A stretch of DNA of 64,000 nt from Streptomyces cinnabarinus. Its GTDB lineage: Bacteria > Actinomycetota > Actinomycetes > Streptomycetales > Streptomycetaceae. The stretch is from contig NZ_CP114413.1 of assembly GCF_027270315.1 (NCBI RefSeq), forward strand, positions 5,208,001 to 5,272,000, read 5' to 3'. Made by a program: the position numbers and the translations under genes. Of this stretch, positions 16,631-24,913 are shown in pieces. Positions within the stretch are counted from its first letter, which is position 1; every line of letters begins with the position of its first letter. The notes under the pieces are model-generated. The model was given only the letters and a program-made list of their open reading frames with translations, ran no database searches and was not told the origin of the DNA.

Positions 16631-17713
16631 GTGGGCTCGCACCGGCGCGGGGGGACGGCCGCCGCCGTAGTGGCCGCACCCTCCGTTCGTGACCGCTACT
16701 TCGACACCCTCCGTGCCGTCGCCCTGGTCCGGGTCGTGACCTACCACACCTTCGGCTGGGCTTGGGCCGGTCTGGTCTTCCCTTCCATGGGCGTCATGTT
16801 CGCCCTGGCCGGCACCCTGATGGCCAGGTCCCTGGAGGGGCCCGCGCCCAAGGTGGTCCGCGGACGGCTCCGCCGCCTGCTGCCGCCGTTCTGGTTCTGG
16901 GGCTTCTTCGTGGTGCTGGCGATGCTGTTCCACGGCTGGATGCCCGGCCGGCAGATCGTCTACTGGGTCGTCCCGCTCGGCGACCCGCCGGGCAACGCGT
17001 GGGGCGCCCAGGCGTACGAAATCCTCTGGTACCTGCGCACGTACCTCTGGTTCGTGCTCCTGTCCCCGCTCCTGCTGAAGGTGTTCCGGCTGGCTCCGGT
17101 CCCGGTCCTGCTGGCCTCCCTCGCTCCGATCGCGGTGCTTCAGTTCCTCTGGCCGGGCCCGGACGGCCGGCTCGGCAGCGCGCTGTGGGACCTGTCGACG
17201 TATCTCTTCTGCTGGATCCTCGGCTTCGCGCACCGCGACGGCGTGCTCCAGCGGCTGCGCCCGGCGGCCGTGCTCCTGCTCTCCCTCGCCGCCCTCGGCT
17301 ACGGCGGCTGGTACGCCCTCGCCCACCAGGGGGAGTACGGCACCTACGACCTGGACGAGATCCCGCTCGCGCAGGCCTTCTGGTCCGCCGGGTTCGTGAC
17401 GCTGCTGATGTGGGCCAAGGAGCGCTTCCGGATCGACTTCGCCGGGCTGACCCGGTTCCCGCGCCTGGACCGGCTGGTGACGGTCTTCAACGCGCGTGCC
17501 GTGACGATCTACCTCTGGCACGAGATCGCCCTGATCCTCGCCGTCCCGCTGATCGACCGGCTGTGGCAGGTGCCCGCCTTCGAGGCGTATCTGCCGCTGG
17601 AGAGCCAGTGGTTCATGTTCGGCGTCGGCTGGGTGCTGATCGCCGGATTCGTCCTGGTGTGCGGCTGGGTGGAGGACGTCGCCGCCAGGAAGCGGCCGAG
17701 GCTCCTCCCCTGA
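16631..17713 (+). CDS. Membrane acyltransferase (acyltransferase-3 family)
   Basis: The protein has 360 residues from GTG 16631, the base after the synthase stop. The start motif RDRYFDTLRAVALVRVVTYH carries the family Arg and His near residues 30-45, and about ten hydrophobic helices follow. This family transfers acetyl or other acyl groups to exported polysaccharides or lipid-linked sugars. Together with the upstream fused deacetylase/synthase it probably decorates the same extracellular polymer. It ends 35 bp before menG, which is functionally unrelated. Confidence 0.88.
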   Translation: MGSHRRGGTAAAVVAAPSVRDRYFDTLRAVALVRVVTYHTFGWAWAGLVFPSMGVMFALAGTLMARSLEGPAPKVVRGRLRRLLPPFWFWGFFVVLAMLFHGWMPGRQIVYWVVPLGDPPGNAWGAQAYEILWYLRTYLWFVLLSPLLLKVFRLAPVPVLLASLAPIAVLQFLWPGPDGRLGSALWDLSTYLFCWILGFAHRDGVLQRLRPAAVLLLSLAALGYGGWYALAHQGEYGTYDLDEIPLAQAFWSAGFVTLLMWAKERFRIDFAGLTRFPRLDRLVTVFNARAVTIYLWHEIALILAVPLIDRLWQVPAFEAYLPLESQWFMFGVGWVLIAGFVLVCGWVEDVAARKRPRLLP

Positions 17714-17748
17714 GCGGGTCCCGGCGGGCGTACTGCAAGAATGGGCGG

Positions 17749-18444
17749 GTGACCCGCCCTTCCCTGAACAAGCAGCCGCACGAAGTCGCCTCGATGTTCG
17801 ACGACGTCGCGGAACGGTACGACCTGACCAACGACGTGCTGTCGCTCGGCCAGGACCGGGTGTGGCGCAAGGAGGTCGCCAAGGCGGTGGACGCCCGGCC
17901 CGCGCAGAAGATCCTGGACCTGGCCGCCGGTACGGCGACCTCCTCCCTGCCCTTCTCCCGCACCGGCGCCTATGTCGTCCCCTGCGACTTCTCGCTCGGC
18001 ATGCTCCAGGTCGGCAAGCGGAAGCACCCGTGGCTGCCGCTGACGGCGGGCGACGCGACGAGGCTGCCGTTCAAGGACGACACCTTCGACGCCGTCACGA
18101 TCTCCTTCGGCCTGCGCAACGTCCAGGACTTCGACGCCGGCCTGCGCGAGATGTACCGGGTGACCAAGCCCGGCGGCCGCGTGGTGATCTGCGAGTTCTC
18201 GCACCCCACGTGGGCGCCCTTCCGGACTGTCTACACCGAGTACCTGATGCGCGCCCTGCCGCCGGTCGCCCGCGCGGTCTCCTCCAACCCCGAGGCGTAC
18301 GTCTATCTCGCCGAGTCCATCCGCGCCTGGCCCGACCAGCCCGCGCTGGCCGAGCGCCTCCAGAAGGCCGGCTGGTCGAAGGTGGCCTGGCGGAACCTGA
18401 CGGGCGGGGTCGTGGCCCTGCACCGGGGGTTCAAGGAGAGCTGA
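17749..18444 (+). CDS. menG: Demethylmenaquinone methyltransferase
   Basis: The protein has 231 residues from GTG 17749. It is a UbiE/MenG class-I SAM methyltransferase: VASMFDDVAERYDLTNDVLSLG at the start, SAM motif ILDLAAGTAT, ISFGLRNVQD and MYRVTKPGGRVVICEFS. It methylates demethylmenaquinone, the last ring step of menaquinone synthesis, at the membrane. The gene lies downstream of mqnC and upstream of nuo. An AAGAAT box six bases before the GTG (17737-17742), with no ribosome-binding site between, suggests a leaderless transcript. Confidence 0.94.
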   Translation: MTRPSLNKQPHEVASMFDDVAERYDLTNDVLSLGQDRVWRKEVAKAVDARPAQKILDLAAGTATSSLPFSRTGAYVVPCDFSLGMLQVGKRKHPWLPLTAGDATRLPFKDDTFDAVTISFGLRNVQDFDAGLREMYRVTKPGGRVVICEFSHPTWAPFRTVYTEYLMRALPPVARAVSSNPEAYVYLAESIRAWPDQPALAERLQKAGWSKVAWRNLTGGVVALHRGFKES

Positions 18445-18462
18445 GGGCGGCCGAGACCGGGT

Positions 18463-18852
18463 TCAGGGTGGGCCGAAGCCTACGCAGGCGGCGTAGGAAT
18501 GGCCCCCCGGCTCGTCGAGTTCCCGTCGTAGCCCGCCGTGCGGGGGACGCGACGGCCGCGGCTCCCGCACTCCTCCGCCGCCCTCTCCCTCCCCGAACTC
18601 GAACCACACGGTGACCACGGCCCCGCGCGGTACCTCGACGCCGGGCGCCGGGTACTGCCGTACGACGTAGTCCACGACGGCGAGTTGAAGGTCCGGGCGG
18701 TCGGGCGAGGCGAGCAGCACGCCGCGCGCCTCGGCCGATACGCGCGCGTCCACGGCCATCAGACCGACCAGGCGCGGCACGCGCACTTCGGATGTCTTGG
18801 GCGGTTTGTACACAGACGTCACCCCCAGCGGTACCGGCAGAGTAACCCCCAC
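18463..18852 (-). CDS. Small PASTA-domain protein
   Basis: The protein has 129 residues if read from GTG 18852. The middle (about residues 24-92: VRVPRLVGLMAVDARVSAEA through PAPGVEVPRGAVVTVWFEFG) is one PASTA domain, the module that binds muropeptides or beta-lactams in Stk1/PBP proteins. No signal peptide or membrane helix is visible, so it would be cytoplasmic unless the start is wrong. The C-terminal tail is Gly/Pro/Arg-rich. The start is uncertain: GTG 18852 lies in the loop of an 11-bp inverted repeat, and GTG near 18819 with GGGGG upstream is an alternative. Confidence 0.75.
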   Translation of the reverse strand: MGVTLPVPLGVTSVYKPPKTSEVRVPRLVGLMAVDARVSAEARGVLLASPDRPDLQLAVVDYVVRQYPAPGVEVPRGAVVTVWFEFGEGEGGGGVREPRPSRPPHGGLRRELDEPGGHSYAACVGFGPP

Positions 18853-18863
18853 CCGGTACCGCT
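18827..18863. repeat. 11-bp perfect inverted repeat around the PASTA gene start
   Basis: AGCGGTACCGG (18827-18837) and CCGGTACCGCT (18853-18863) are exact inverse complements, 15 bases apart. In mRNA of the PASTA gene they would form a hairpin with the GTG 18852 region in its loop. In DNA they could be a dimer-binding operator. Confidence 0.8.
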
Positions 18864-18919
18864 CGGAAGCGCTAAGTGTCTTTCTGTGACAGTCAGTTAC
18901 CGTCCGTAGTGAAAATGCT

Positions 18920-19441
18920 TCACGCCGCTCCGCTTGTCAGGTCCAGCCGGTAGCAGTGCCCCTCCCGGCCGCCCACCGGAGTCGTGTAGACCTCGGCGAG
19001 CCGCATGCCCAGGCGCTGGGTCACCGCGATCGAGCGCTGGTTGCGGGCGTCGACCATGGCCACCACGCCCGGCACCCCCGCCGCCCGCACCCGCTCCAGC
19101 GTGAGCCGCGCGGCCGCGGTGACACAGCCCCGGCCCCAGTGCGGCCGCGCGAGCCGCCAGCCGATCTCGATCTCCCCCGTGGGGCCCCAGTCCCGCTCCC
19201 AGGGCTGGGCGCCGGTGAAGCCGATGACCTCGCCGGACTCGTCCAGCACGGACCACAGGCAGAACCCGCGCTCGGCGTCGTGCCGGCGCTGTCGGGCCGT
19301 GAGCTCCTCGTAGACCGACAGGCCCGCGGATTTGCCGCCGTGGAACTCCATGACATCCGGGTCGTCGAAGAGCCGGTGCCAGGCGACGGCGTCCTCGTCG
19401 GTGGGAACGCGCAGCCGTACTGCGGGGAGAGCTCGGTTCAC
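18920..19441 (-). CDS. GNAT-family N-acetyltransferase
   Basis: The protein has 173 residues from GTG 19441, which has AAGGG seven bases upstream. An upstream GTG at 19471 lacks a ribosome site. The RimJ/RimL-like GNAT fold shows RLRVPTDEDAVAWHRLFDDPDVMEF at the start, FIGFTGAQP-like beta-4 (EVIGFTGAQPWERDW), acetyl-CoA loop LARPHWGRGCVTAAARL (Q/RxxGxG/A equivalent) and DARNQRSIAVTQRLGMRLAEV. It transfers acetyl from acetyl-CoA to an amine or protein N-terminus, and the substrate is unknown. It is divergent from the flavoprotein gene, sharing about 100 bp of promoter DNA. Confidence 0.9.
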   Translation of the reverse strand: MNRALPAVRLRVPTDEDAVAWHRLFDDPDVMEFHGGKSAGLSVYEELTARQRRHDAERGFCLWSVLDESGEVIGFTGAQPWERDWGPTGEIEIGWRLARPHWGRGCVTAAARLTLERVRAAGVPGVVAMVDARNQRSIAVTQRLGMRLAEVYTTPVGGREGHCYRLDLTSGAA

Positions 19442-19538
19442 GGGGCAGCCCTTCAGCCGGGTGATCACTACTGCTGAATAGACTGCCCATGTCCTGTGCC
19501 GGTCGGCACGCAGATTTCGAACTTGGGGAGATCCCGCC

Positions 19539-20825
19539 GTGACCGAGCCCCTCCTCTCCGACAACTCCGCCGATGTGATCGTCGTGGGTGCGGGGCCAGC
19601 CGGCTCCACGACCGCGTACCACCTGGCCAAGGCCGGACTCGACGTACTGCTGCTGGAGAAGACCGAGTTCCCGCGCGAGAAGGTCTGCGGTGACGGCCTC
19701 ACCCCCCGCGCGGTCAAGCAGCTCGTGGCGATGGGCATCGACATCTCCGAGGAGGCCGGCTGGCTGCGCAACAAGGGCCTCAGGATCGTCGGCGGCGGTG
19801 TCCGGCTCCAGCTCGACTGGCCCGACCTCGCCTCCTTCCCCGACTACGGCCTGGTCCGCAAGCGCGACGACTTCGACGAGCAGCTCGCCCGCCAGGCCCA
19901 GAAGGCCGGCGCCCGCCTCTACGAGCGCTGCAACGTCGGCGCCCCGATCATCGACGAGCGCACCGGCCGGATCACCGGCGTGAACGCCAAGCTCGGTGAG
20001 GAGAAGCGCGAGGTCGCCTTCCACGCGCCGCTCGTCGTCGCCGCCGACGGCAACTCCACGCGCCTGTCCCTGGCGATGGGGCTGCACCGGCGCGAGGACC
20101 GGCCGATGGGCGTCGCCGTACGCACGTACTTCGAGTCCCCGCGCCACGATGACGACTACCTGGAGTCCTGGCTGGAGCTCTGGGACCGCCGCGGCCCCGA
20201 GGACCGGCTGCTGCCCGGCTACGGCTGGATCTTCGGCATGGGCGACGGCACCTGCAACGTCGGCCTGGGCGTCCTGAACACCTCCGACTCCTTCAAGGAA
20301 CTGGACTGGCGCGAGGTCCTCAAGGCCTGGTGCGCCTCGATGCCGGAGGACTGGGGCTACACCCCCGAGCACATGACCGGCCCGATCCGCGGCGCCGCCC
20401 TGCCCATGGCCTTCAACCGCCAGCCCCACTACACCAAGGGCCTGCTGCTGGTCGGCGACGCCGGCGGCCTGGTGAACCCCTTCAACGGCGAGGGCATCGC
20501 CTACGCCATGGAATCCGGCCAGATCGCCGCCGACGTCATCGTCCAGGCGCACGCGCGGTCCACGCCCGCGGGCCGCGAGCTGGCCCTCCAGCGCTACCCG
20601 CGCGTGCTCAAGGACACCTACGGCGGCTACTACACGCTGGGCCGCGCCTTCGTGAAGCTCATCGGCAACCCGAAGGTCATGAAGATCGCGACCCAGCGCG
20701 GCCTGACCCACCCGCTGCTGATGAAGTTCACCCTGAAGCTCCTGGCCAACCTCACCGACCCGACGGGCGGCGACGCGATGGACCGGGTCATCAACGGGCT
20801 GAGCAAGGTGGCCCCGAAGGCCTGA
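19539..20825 (+). CDS. FAD-dependent geranylgeranyl reductase-family oxidoreductase (possible menaquinone tail reductase)
   Basis: The protein has 428 residues from GTG 19539, preceded by GGGGAGA. The FAD-binding start is VIVVGAGPAGSTTAYHLAKAG (GxGxxG near residue 15), followed by FPREKVCGDGLTPRAVKQL and the second FAD motif LLLVGDAGGLVNPFNGEGIAYAMESG. This is the geranylgeranyl-reductase/electron-transfer oxidoreductase family. Its mycobacterial member MenJ saturates an isoprene unit of menaquinone. Streptomyces menaquinones are partly hydrogenated, and this gene lies between menG and nuo, so a MenJ-like role is likely but inferred. Confidence 0.88.
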   Translation: MTEPLLSDNSADVIVVGAGPAGSTTAYHLAKAGLDVLLLEKTEFPREKVCGDGLTPRAVKQLVAMGIDISEEAGWLRNKGLRIVGGGVRLQLDWPDLASFPDYGLVRKRDDFDEQLARQAQKAGARLYERCNVGAPIIDERTGRITGVNAKLGEEKREVAFHAPLVVAADGNSTRLSLAMGLHRREDRPMGVAVRTYFESPRHDDDYLESWLELWDRRGPEDRLLPGYGWIFGMGDGTCNVGLGVLNTSDSFKELDWREVLKAWCASMPEDWGYTPEHMTGPIRGAALPMAFNRQPHYTKGLLLVGDAGGLVNPFNGEGIAYAMESGQIAADVIVQAHARSTPAGRELALQRYPRVLKDTYGGYYTLGRAFVKLIGNPKVMKIATQRGLTHPLLMKFTLKLLANLTDPTGGDAMDRVINGLSKVAPKA

Positions 20826-20837
20826 TCACGGGCCTAG

Positions 20838-20890
20838 GGCCTGGTCGGACACGGGGGCCTGGTCGGATACCGAGGGTCGGTCGGACACCG
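20838..20890. repeat. Three imperfect 17-bp direct repeats between convergent genes
   Basis: GGCCTGGTCGGACACGG at 20838, GGCCTGGTCGGATACCG at 20856 and GGGTCGGTCGGACACCG at 20874 repeat with an 18-bp period. They fill most of the 75-bp gap between the flavoprotein stop and the deformylase stop. No clear terminator hairpin is seen. Confidence 0.7.
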
Positions 20891-20900
20891 GCGGCCCGGC

Positions 20901-21527
20901 TCAGGCGCTCAGTGCCCGGATATTGGCGGCCCGGCGGGCGAGCACGTCCTCCCGCCGGGCTTCCGCCTGCCGCAGCGCGTCCTTGCGGTCCCGCGCGGAG
21001 AGCCGGTCCAGATAGACCTGCCCGTGGGTGTGATCGGTCTCGTGCGCCAGACAGCGGGCGAAGTACCCGGTGCCCTCGATGACGACCGGACTGCCGTCCT
21101 TGTCCAGCCCCCGCACCACGGCCCGGTCAGGGCGCGGTACGGCCATGACGGCGCCCGGCACCGACAGGCACCCCTCGCCCTCGTCGAGCAGCCGCCTGTG
21201 GGGCCTGTCGAGCTGCTCCAGCACCGGGTTCACGAGGTGCCCGACATGCCGGGCACCGTCGTCATCGGGACAGTCATAGACGAACAGCCGCAAATCGACG
21301 CCGACCTGATTCGCCGCGAGCCCGCAGCCGTCGGCGATGTACATCGTGAGGAACATGTCGTCGATGAGCGCCGCGAGATCCGGCCCGAACTCGGTCACGT
21401 CCCGGCACGGCTTGTGCAGCACCTCCTCGCCGACCTCGGTGATCCGCCGTACCTTGCCGCGCCGGGCCTCGGGCGCGAGCGCCGGGTACGAGTCGACCGG
21501 CCTGCCTTGCAGGAAGACGCTGGGCAT
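20901..21527 (-). CDS. def: Peptide deformylase
   Basis: The protein has 208 residues from ATG 21527, with AAGGGAG upstream; the open frame extends further, but homology begins here. All three metal-site motifs are present: GCGLAANQ (67-74), EGCLS with metal ligand C120, and HETDH (162-166). The enzyme removes the N-formyl group from nascent peptides. The second residue pair of the last motif is ET rather than the usual EF/EL. An N-terminal extension of about 25 residues precedes the usual start. Streptomycetes carry several def paralogues, so this may not be the essential copy. Confidence 0.93.
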   Translation of the reverse strand: MPSVFLQGRPVDSYPALAPEARRGKVRRITEVGEEVLHKPCRDVTEFGPDLAALIDDMFLTMYIADGCGLAANQVGVDLRLFVYDCPDDDGARHVGHLVNPVLEQLDRPHRRLLDEGEGCLSVPGAVMAVPRPDRAVVRGLDKDGSPVVIEGTGYFARCLAHETDHTHGQVYLDRLSARDRKDALRQAEARREDVLARRAANIRALSA

Positions 21528-21594
21528 CGTGAACTCCCTTTGAGCGGTTGCTGTTTGTGTCACAGCAGAACACACCCGGAGCCCAGGAGAACGC

Positions 21595-21635
21595 CGGACG
21601 GGGCCGCTGCCCCCGAGCGGCTGCGGCCCCATCCG
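21595..21635 (-). terminator. Hairpin between C40 peptidase and deformylase genes
   Basis: GGGGCCGC (21600-21607) pairs with GCGGCCCC (21623-21630), extended after one mismatch by CGGA/TCCG. It lies 29 bp after the C40 peptidase stop and likely ends that transcript. There is no U-tract, as is common in streptomycetes. Confidence 0.65.
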
Positions 21636-21663
21636 TACTGTTGTGCCCGTTATGGGCCGTGCG

Positions 21664-22464
21664 TCAGAGTACGCGCACCGCACCCGAAGCGGGATAGCCG
21701 GAAAGGTCCTGAATGACCACGCCCTTGGACGGGTTGGCGGCGTCCAGGTACTGGCCGTTCCCGATGTACACACCCACGTGGTATGCCGAGCCCTTGCCGC
21801 CCCAGTACAGGATGTCCCCGACCTGGAGGTTGGACAGCGACACGTCCGTGCCGGCCATCGACTGGTCCTGCGAGACGCGGGGCAGGTCGACGCCGACCTG
21901 CTTGAAGGCGGCCTGCACCAGCGAGGAGCAGTCCCACGCGTTGGGGCCGGTGGCGCCCATGACATAGGCGTCGCCGAGCTGGGCCTTGAGGAAGGAAATG
22001 ACCGTCCCGACGCTGCCGCTGGCGGGAGCGGAGGCGGTGGTGGACGCGCTGGTCGTGGCGAGCGTGGTCCGCTCGGCGCTGCGGGCTGCACGCTCCGCCG
22101 CGGCCTTGCGAGCGGCCTCGGCCGCCTTCTTCTTGGCCTCCGCCTTCTCCTTGGCCTCGGCGAGGTCGGCCTTGGCCTCCTTCGCGGCGGCCGCGGCGGC
22201 GGCGTCGCGCTCGGCCTGGAGCTCGTAGCTGGCCGCGGCCTGCTGCGTGGCGTCCGCGGACTCCGCGACCTGAGCGGCCAGGTCGCCCGTCAGGGTGGGC
22301 AGTTCGAGGGTCTGCGTGACCGGCTCGGCGGCGCTCGCCGTGGCCGACGCGCCCGCCGCTGCCATGCTGAGGACGCCACCGGCAACTCCGGCGCGCATCG
22401 CGAGGGTCGTGGACCCGGTGCGGCGGGGTTTCCGGTGGCTGCGTATGTGAGCGGTGTGGGACAT
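21664..22464 (-). CDS. Secreted NlpC/P60 (C40) peptidoglycan hydrolase
   Basis: The protein has 266 residues from ATG 22464; no strong ribosome site is visible, so the start is tentative. It has a signal peptide (about 1-46, RRTG...GVLSMAAAGASATASAAE), then an Ala/Glu/Lys coiled coil (about 62-135), a Ser/Thr linker and an NlpC/P60 domain (152-266). The catalytic Cys is C179 (AWDCSSLVQ) and the His is H229 (YHVGVYIG). The third position, usually His in GQxxHA, is D241 (YLDAANPSKG). It cleaves stem-peptide bonds in peptidoglycan. The coiled coil resembles RipA/CwlO-type hydrolases, which are held inactive until activated. Confidence 0.9.
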   Translation of the reverse strand: MSHTAHIRSHRKPRRTGSTTLAMRAGVAGGVLSMAAAGASATASAAEPVTQTLELPTLTGDLAAQVAESADATQQAAASYELQAERDAAAAAAAKEAKADLAEAKEKAEAKKKAAEAARKAAAERAARSAERTTLATTSASTTASAPASGSVGTVISFLKAQLGDAYVMGATGPNAWDCSSLVQAAFKQVGVDLPRVSQDQSMAGTDVSLSNLQVGDILYWGGKGSAYHVGVYIGNGQYLDAANPSKGVVIQDLSGYPASGAVRVL

Positions 22465-23108
22465 GAGAACAACCGGTATCAGGGGCTCCTCCATACCTAC
22501 AAGAAACGTGTGCTGCGCCACAGTTGTTCAATCGGTGTCATGAACCCCGGGTGTGTCGCCCTTTATTGACGCCGTAACGGACATTGCGGACGTCGCCCAA
22601 CCCGCCCGTGATCACGGCCTTTCATCGGTTCGCCCGAATTGCCCCGCACCTACCATTGGTTGAGGCAGGTGGCCAAGCCCGGTTCTCACGGCCCTCTCAT
22701 GGATGTGGCGGAGGTCACGCAACGGTTACGGGGACGGCCGCGTCCCGCGCGTACGGCCCGGCCGCGACCCGGCCGCGTCCCGGACCCGAGTCGCTCGTGA
22801 ATGTGTGCACGCGTCCACACCGCACCCCGGACCTCCCTCTGATGTGTGAACGGGGCTCACTATCAAGGGCTCGCGTCCATCACGAATTTGCATGCAGAGG
22901 AACTCTCTTGATATTGAGACGCCCCCTCCGAGCTGCGCCGACGAGCGGAAATGTCACCTCAGGTGATCACTTGGATGCCTCGCGTGCGAAGATCACCACT
23001 CATCCGACTTCATGATCCTTCGTCAGGTGGTGGAGATCACAAAGCTTGTGTAATACCCCGTGTCGCAGATCACAGAGCGGCGGGCATAGGATGCGAGGCA
23101 GTTGGGCT
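22465..23108. other. Long non-coding leader between C40 peptidase and nuoA
   Basis: With the Rex-like site this makes a 768-bp gap free of convincing genes. It is less GC-rich than its surroundings between about 22850 and 23130. It holds an inverted repeat TCACCT-C-AGGTGA (22954-22966), repeated GATCAC boxes (22966, 22991, 23035, 23068), a CACAA/TTGTG dyad (23038-23050) and TAGGAT (23087-23092) as a possible -10 for nuoA. A 57-codon frame from 22841 is possible but has no family resemblance. No c-di-AMP riboswitch is visible. Confidence 0.6.
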
Positions 23109-23124
23109 TGTGACCTGCTTCACA
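23109..23124. promoter_or_regulatory. Rex-like operator upstream of nuoA
   Basis: TGTGACCTGCTTCACA is a perfect TGTGA-N6-TCACA dyad. It matches 12 of 16 positions of the Streptomyces Rex operator TGTGAACGCGTTCACA. It lies 109 bp before nuoA and about 17 bp after the TAGGAT box, where a bound repressor would block transcription. Rex senses NADH/NAD+ and controls respiratory genes in streptomycetes. A Crp-type regulator is the alternative reading. Confidence 0.65.
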
Positions 23125-23232
23125 TGTTCTCGATCTTCGCCGGGACGGGCGGAGTTCGTGGGGCCGGTGGGGCGGAAGTGAGGCCGACGACCATCGCCAG
23201 CAGTCAGTGCCGACTGAGAGGAGCGAGGAGCG

Positions 23233-23592
23233 GTGAACGCGTATGCGCCCATCCTCGTACTGGGAGCCCTTGGGGCAGGCTTTGCGATCTTCTCCGTGGT
23301 CATGGCCACGCTGATCGGTCCCAAGCGGTACAACCGGGCCAAGCTCGAGGCCTACGAGTGCGGCATCGAGCCGACCCCCACGCCGGCCGGCGGCGGGCGT
23401 TTTCCCATCAAGTACTACCTGACGGCGATGCTCTTCATCGTCTTCGACATCGAGATCGTCTTCCTCTACCCCTGGGCCGTCACCTTCGACGCCCTGGGGA
23501 TCTTCGGGCTCGTGGAGATGCTGCTCTTCGTGCTCACCGTCTTCGTCGCGTACGCGTACGTATGGCGGCGCGGCGGCCTGGAATGGGACTGA
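23233..23592 (+). CDS. nuoA: NADH-quinone oxidoreductase subunit A
   Basis: The protein has 119 residues from GTG 23233, with GAGGAGCGAGGAG upstream. Three membrane helices are visible. The conserved loop YECGIEPTPTPAGGGRFPIKYYL contains the Cys and Glu of the quinone-site loop, and FDIEIVFLYPWA is the family signature in helix 2. It is part of the membrane arm next to the quinone tunnel with NuoH, J and K. It is the first gene of the 14-gene operon, with nuoB 14 bp downstream. Confidence 0.97.
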   Translation: MNAYAPILVLGALGAGFAIFSVVMATLIGPKRYNRAKLEAYECGIEPTPTPAGGGRFPIKYYLTAMLFIVFDIEIVFLYPWAVTFDALGIFGLVEMLLFVLTVFVAYAYVWRRGGLEWD

Positions 23593-23606
23593 GGGGCCTT
23601 TAACTC

Positions 23607-24157
<551 letters not shown>

Positions 24158-24161
<4 letters not shown>

Positions 24162-24913
24162 GCGACGCCAACGGCACGGGTGCCGGGTCGAACGGGGTCA
24201 ACCCCGAGAAGGACCTGGGCGCCTCCAACCTCCCCGGCCAGCGCGGCGAGGGCGGCGAGGAGATCCGCGTCCAGCGCGGCATGTTCGGCGCCAACAACGG
24301 CGGCGACACCTCCGGCTACGGCGGCCTCGTCCGCTCGGTCCGCCTCCCGGGACCGGCCGCCCGCCCCTACGGCGGCTGGTTCGACGAGGTCGCCGACGAA
24401 CTGGAGGGCGCGCTGGAGGAGCAGGGACTGCTCCCCGAGAACGCCATCGAGAAGACGGTCGTCGACCGCGACGAGCTCACCTTCCACATCGAGCGTGAGC
24501 ACCTGTCGCGCGTCGCCCGCACCCTGCGCGACGACCCGGCCCTGCGCTTCGAGCTGTGCACCGGAGTGAGCGGGGTCCACTACCCCAACGACAAGGGCCG
24601 CGAGCTGCACGCCGTCTACCACCTGCGCTCGATCACCCACAACCGGCTGATCCGGCTGGAGGTCAGCGCACCCGACAGCGATCGCCGCATCCCGTCGCTG
24701 GTCTCCGTGTACCCGACCAATGACTGGCACGAGCGCGAGACCTACGACTTCTTCGGCATCGTCTTCGAAGGCCACCCCGCCCTGACGCGGATCATGATGC
24801 CGGACGACTGGCAGGGCCATCCGCAGCGCAAGGACTATCCCCTCGGCGGCATCCCCGTCGAGTACAAGGGCGCCCAGATCCCGGCTCCGGACCAGCGGAG
24901 GTCGTACTCATGA
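24158..24913 (+). CDS. nuoC: NADH-quinone oxidoreductase subunit C
   Basis: The protein has 251 residues from the GTG in a GTGA overlap with nuoB. A disordered start of about 60 residues (Gly, Asn, Glu and Arg-rich) precedes the 30-kDa subunit domain. That domain ends with the family signature ERETYDFFGIVFEGHP and MPDDWQGHPQRKDYPLGG. It is a scaffold of the peripheral arm, contacting NuoB and NuoD. NuoC and NuoD are separate here, unlike the fused NuoCD of enterobacteria. Confidence 0.96.

Noticed and set aside
14417..17521. 1034-codon minus-strand frame opposite the glycan operon
   Set aside because: It is an antisense shadow. The plus-strand genes carry NodB, GT2 and acyltransferase motifs.
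22584..23015. 143-codon frame in the nuo leader
   Set aside because: It has no ribosome site, biased composition and no family resemblance, and it crosses dyads and lower-GC DNA. I treat the region as non-coding.
22465..23232. c-di-AMP riboswitch upstream of the C40 peptidase
   Set aside because: I looked for the conserved blocks seen at 46740-46878 on the minus strand and found none.
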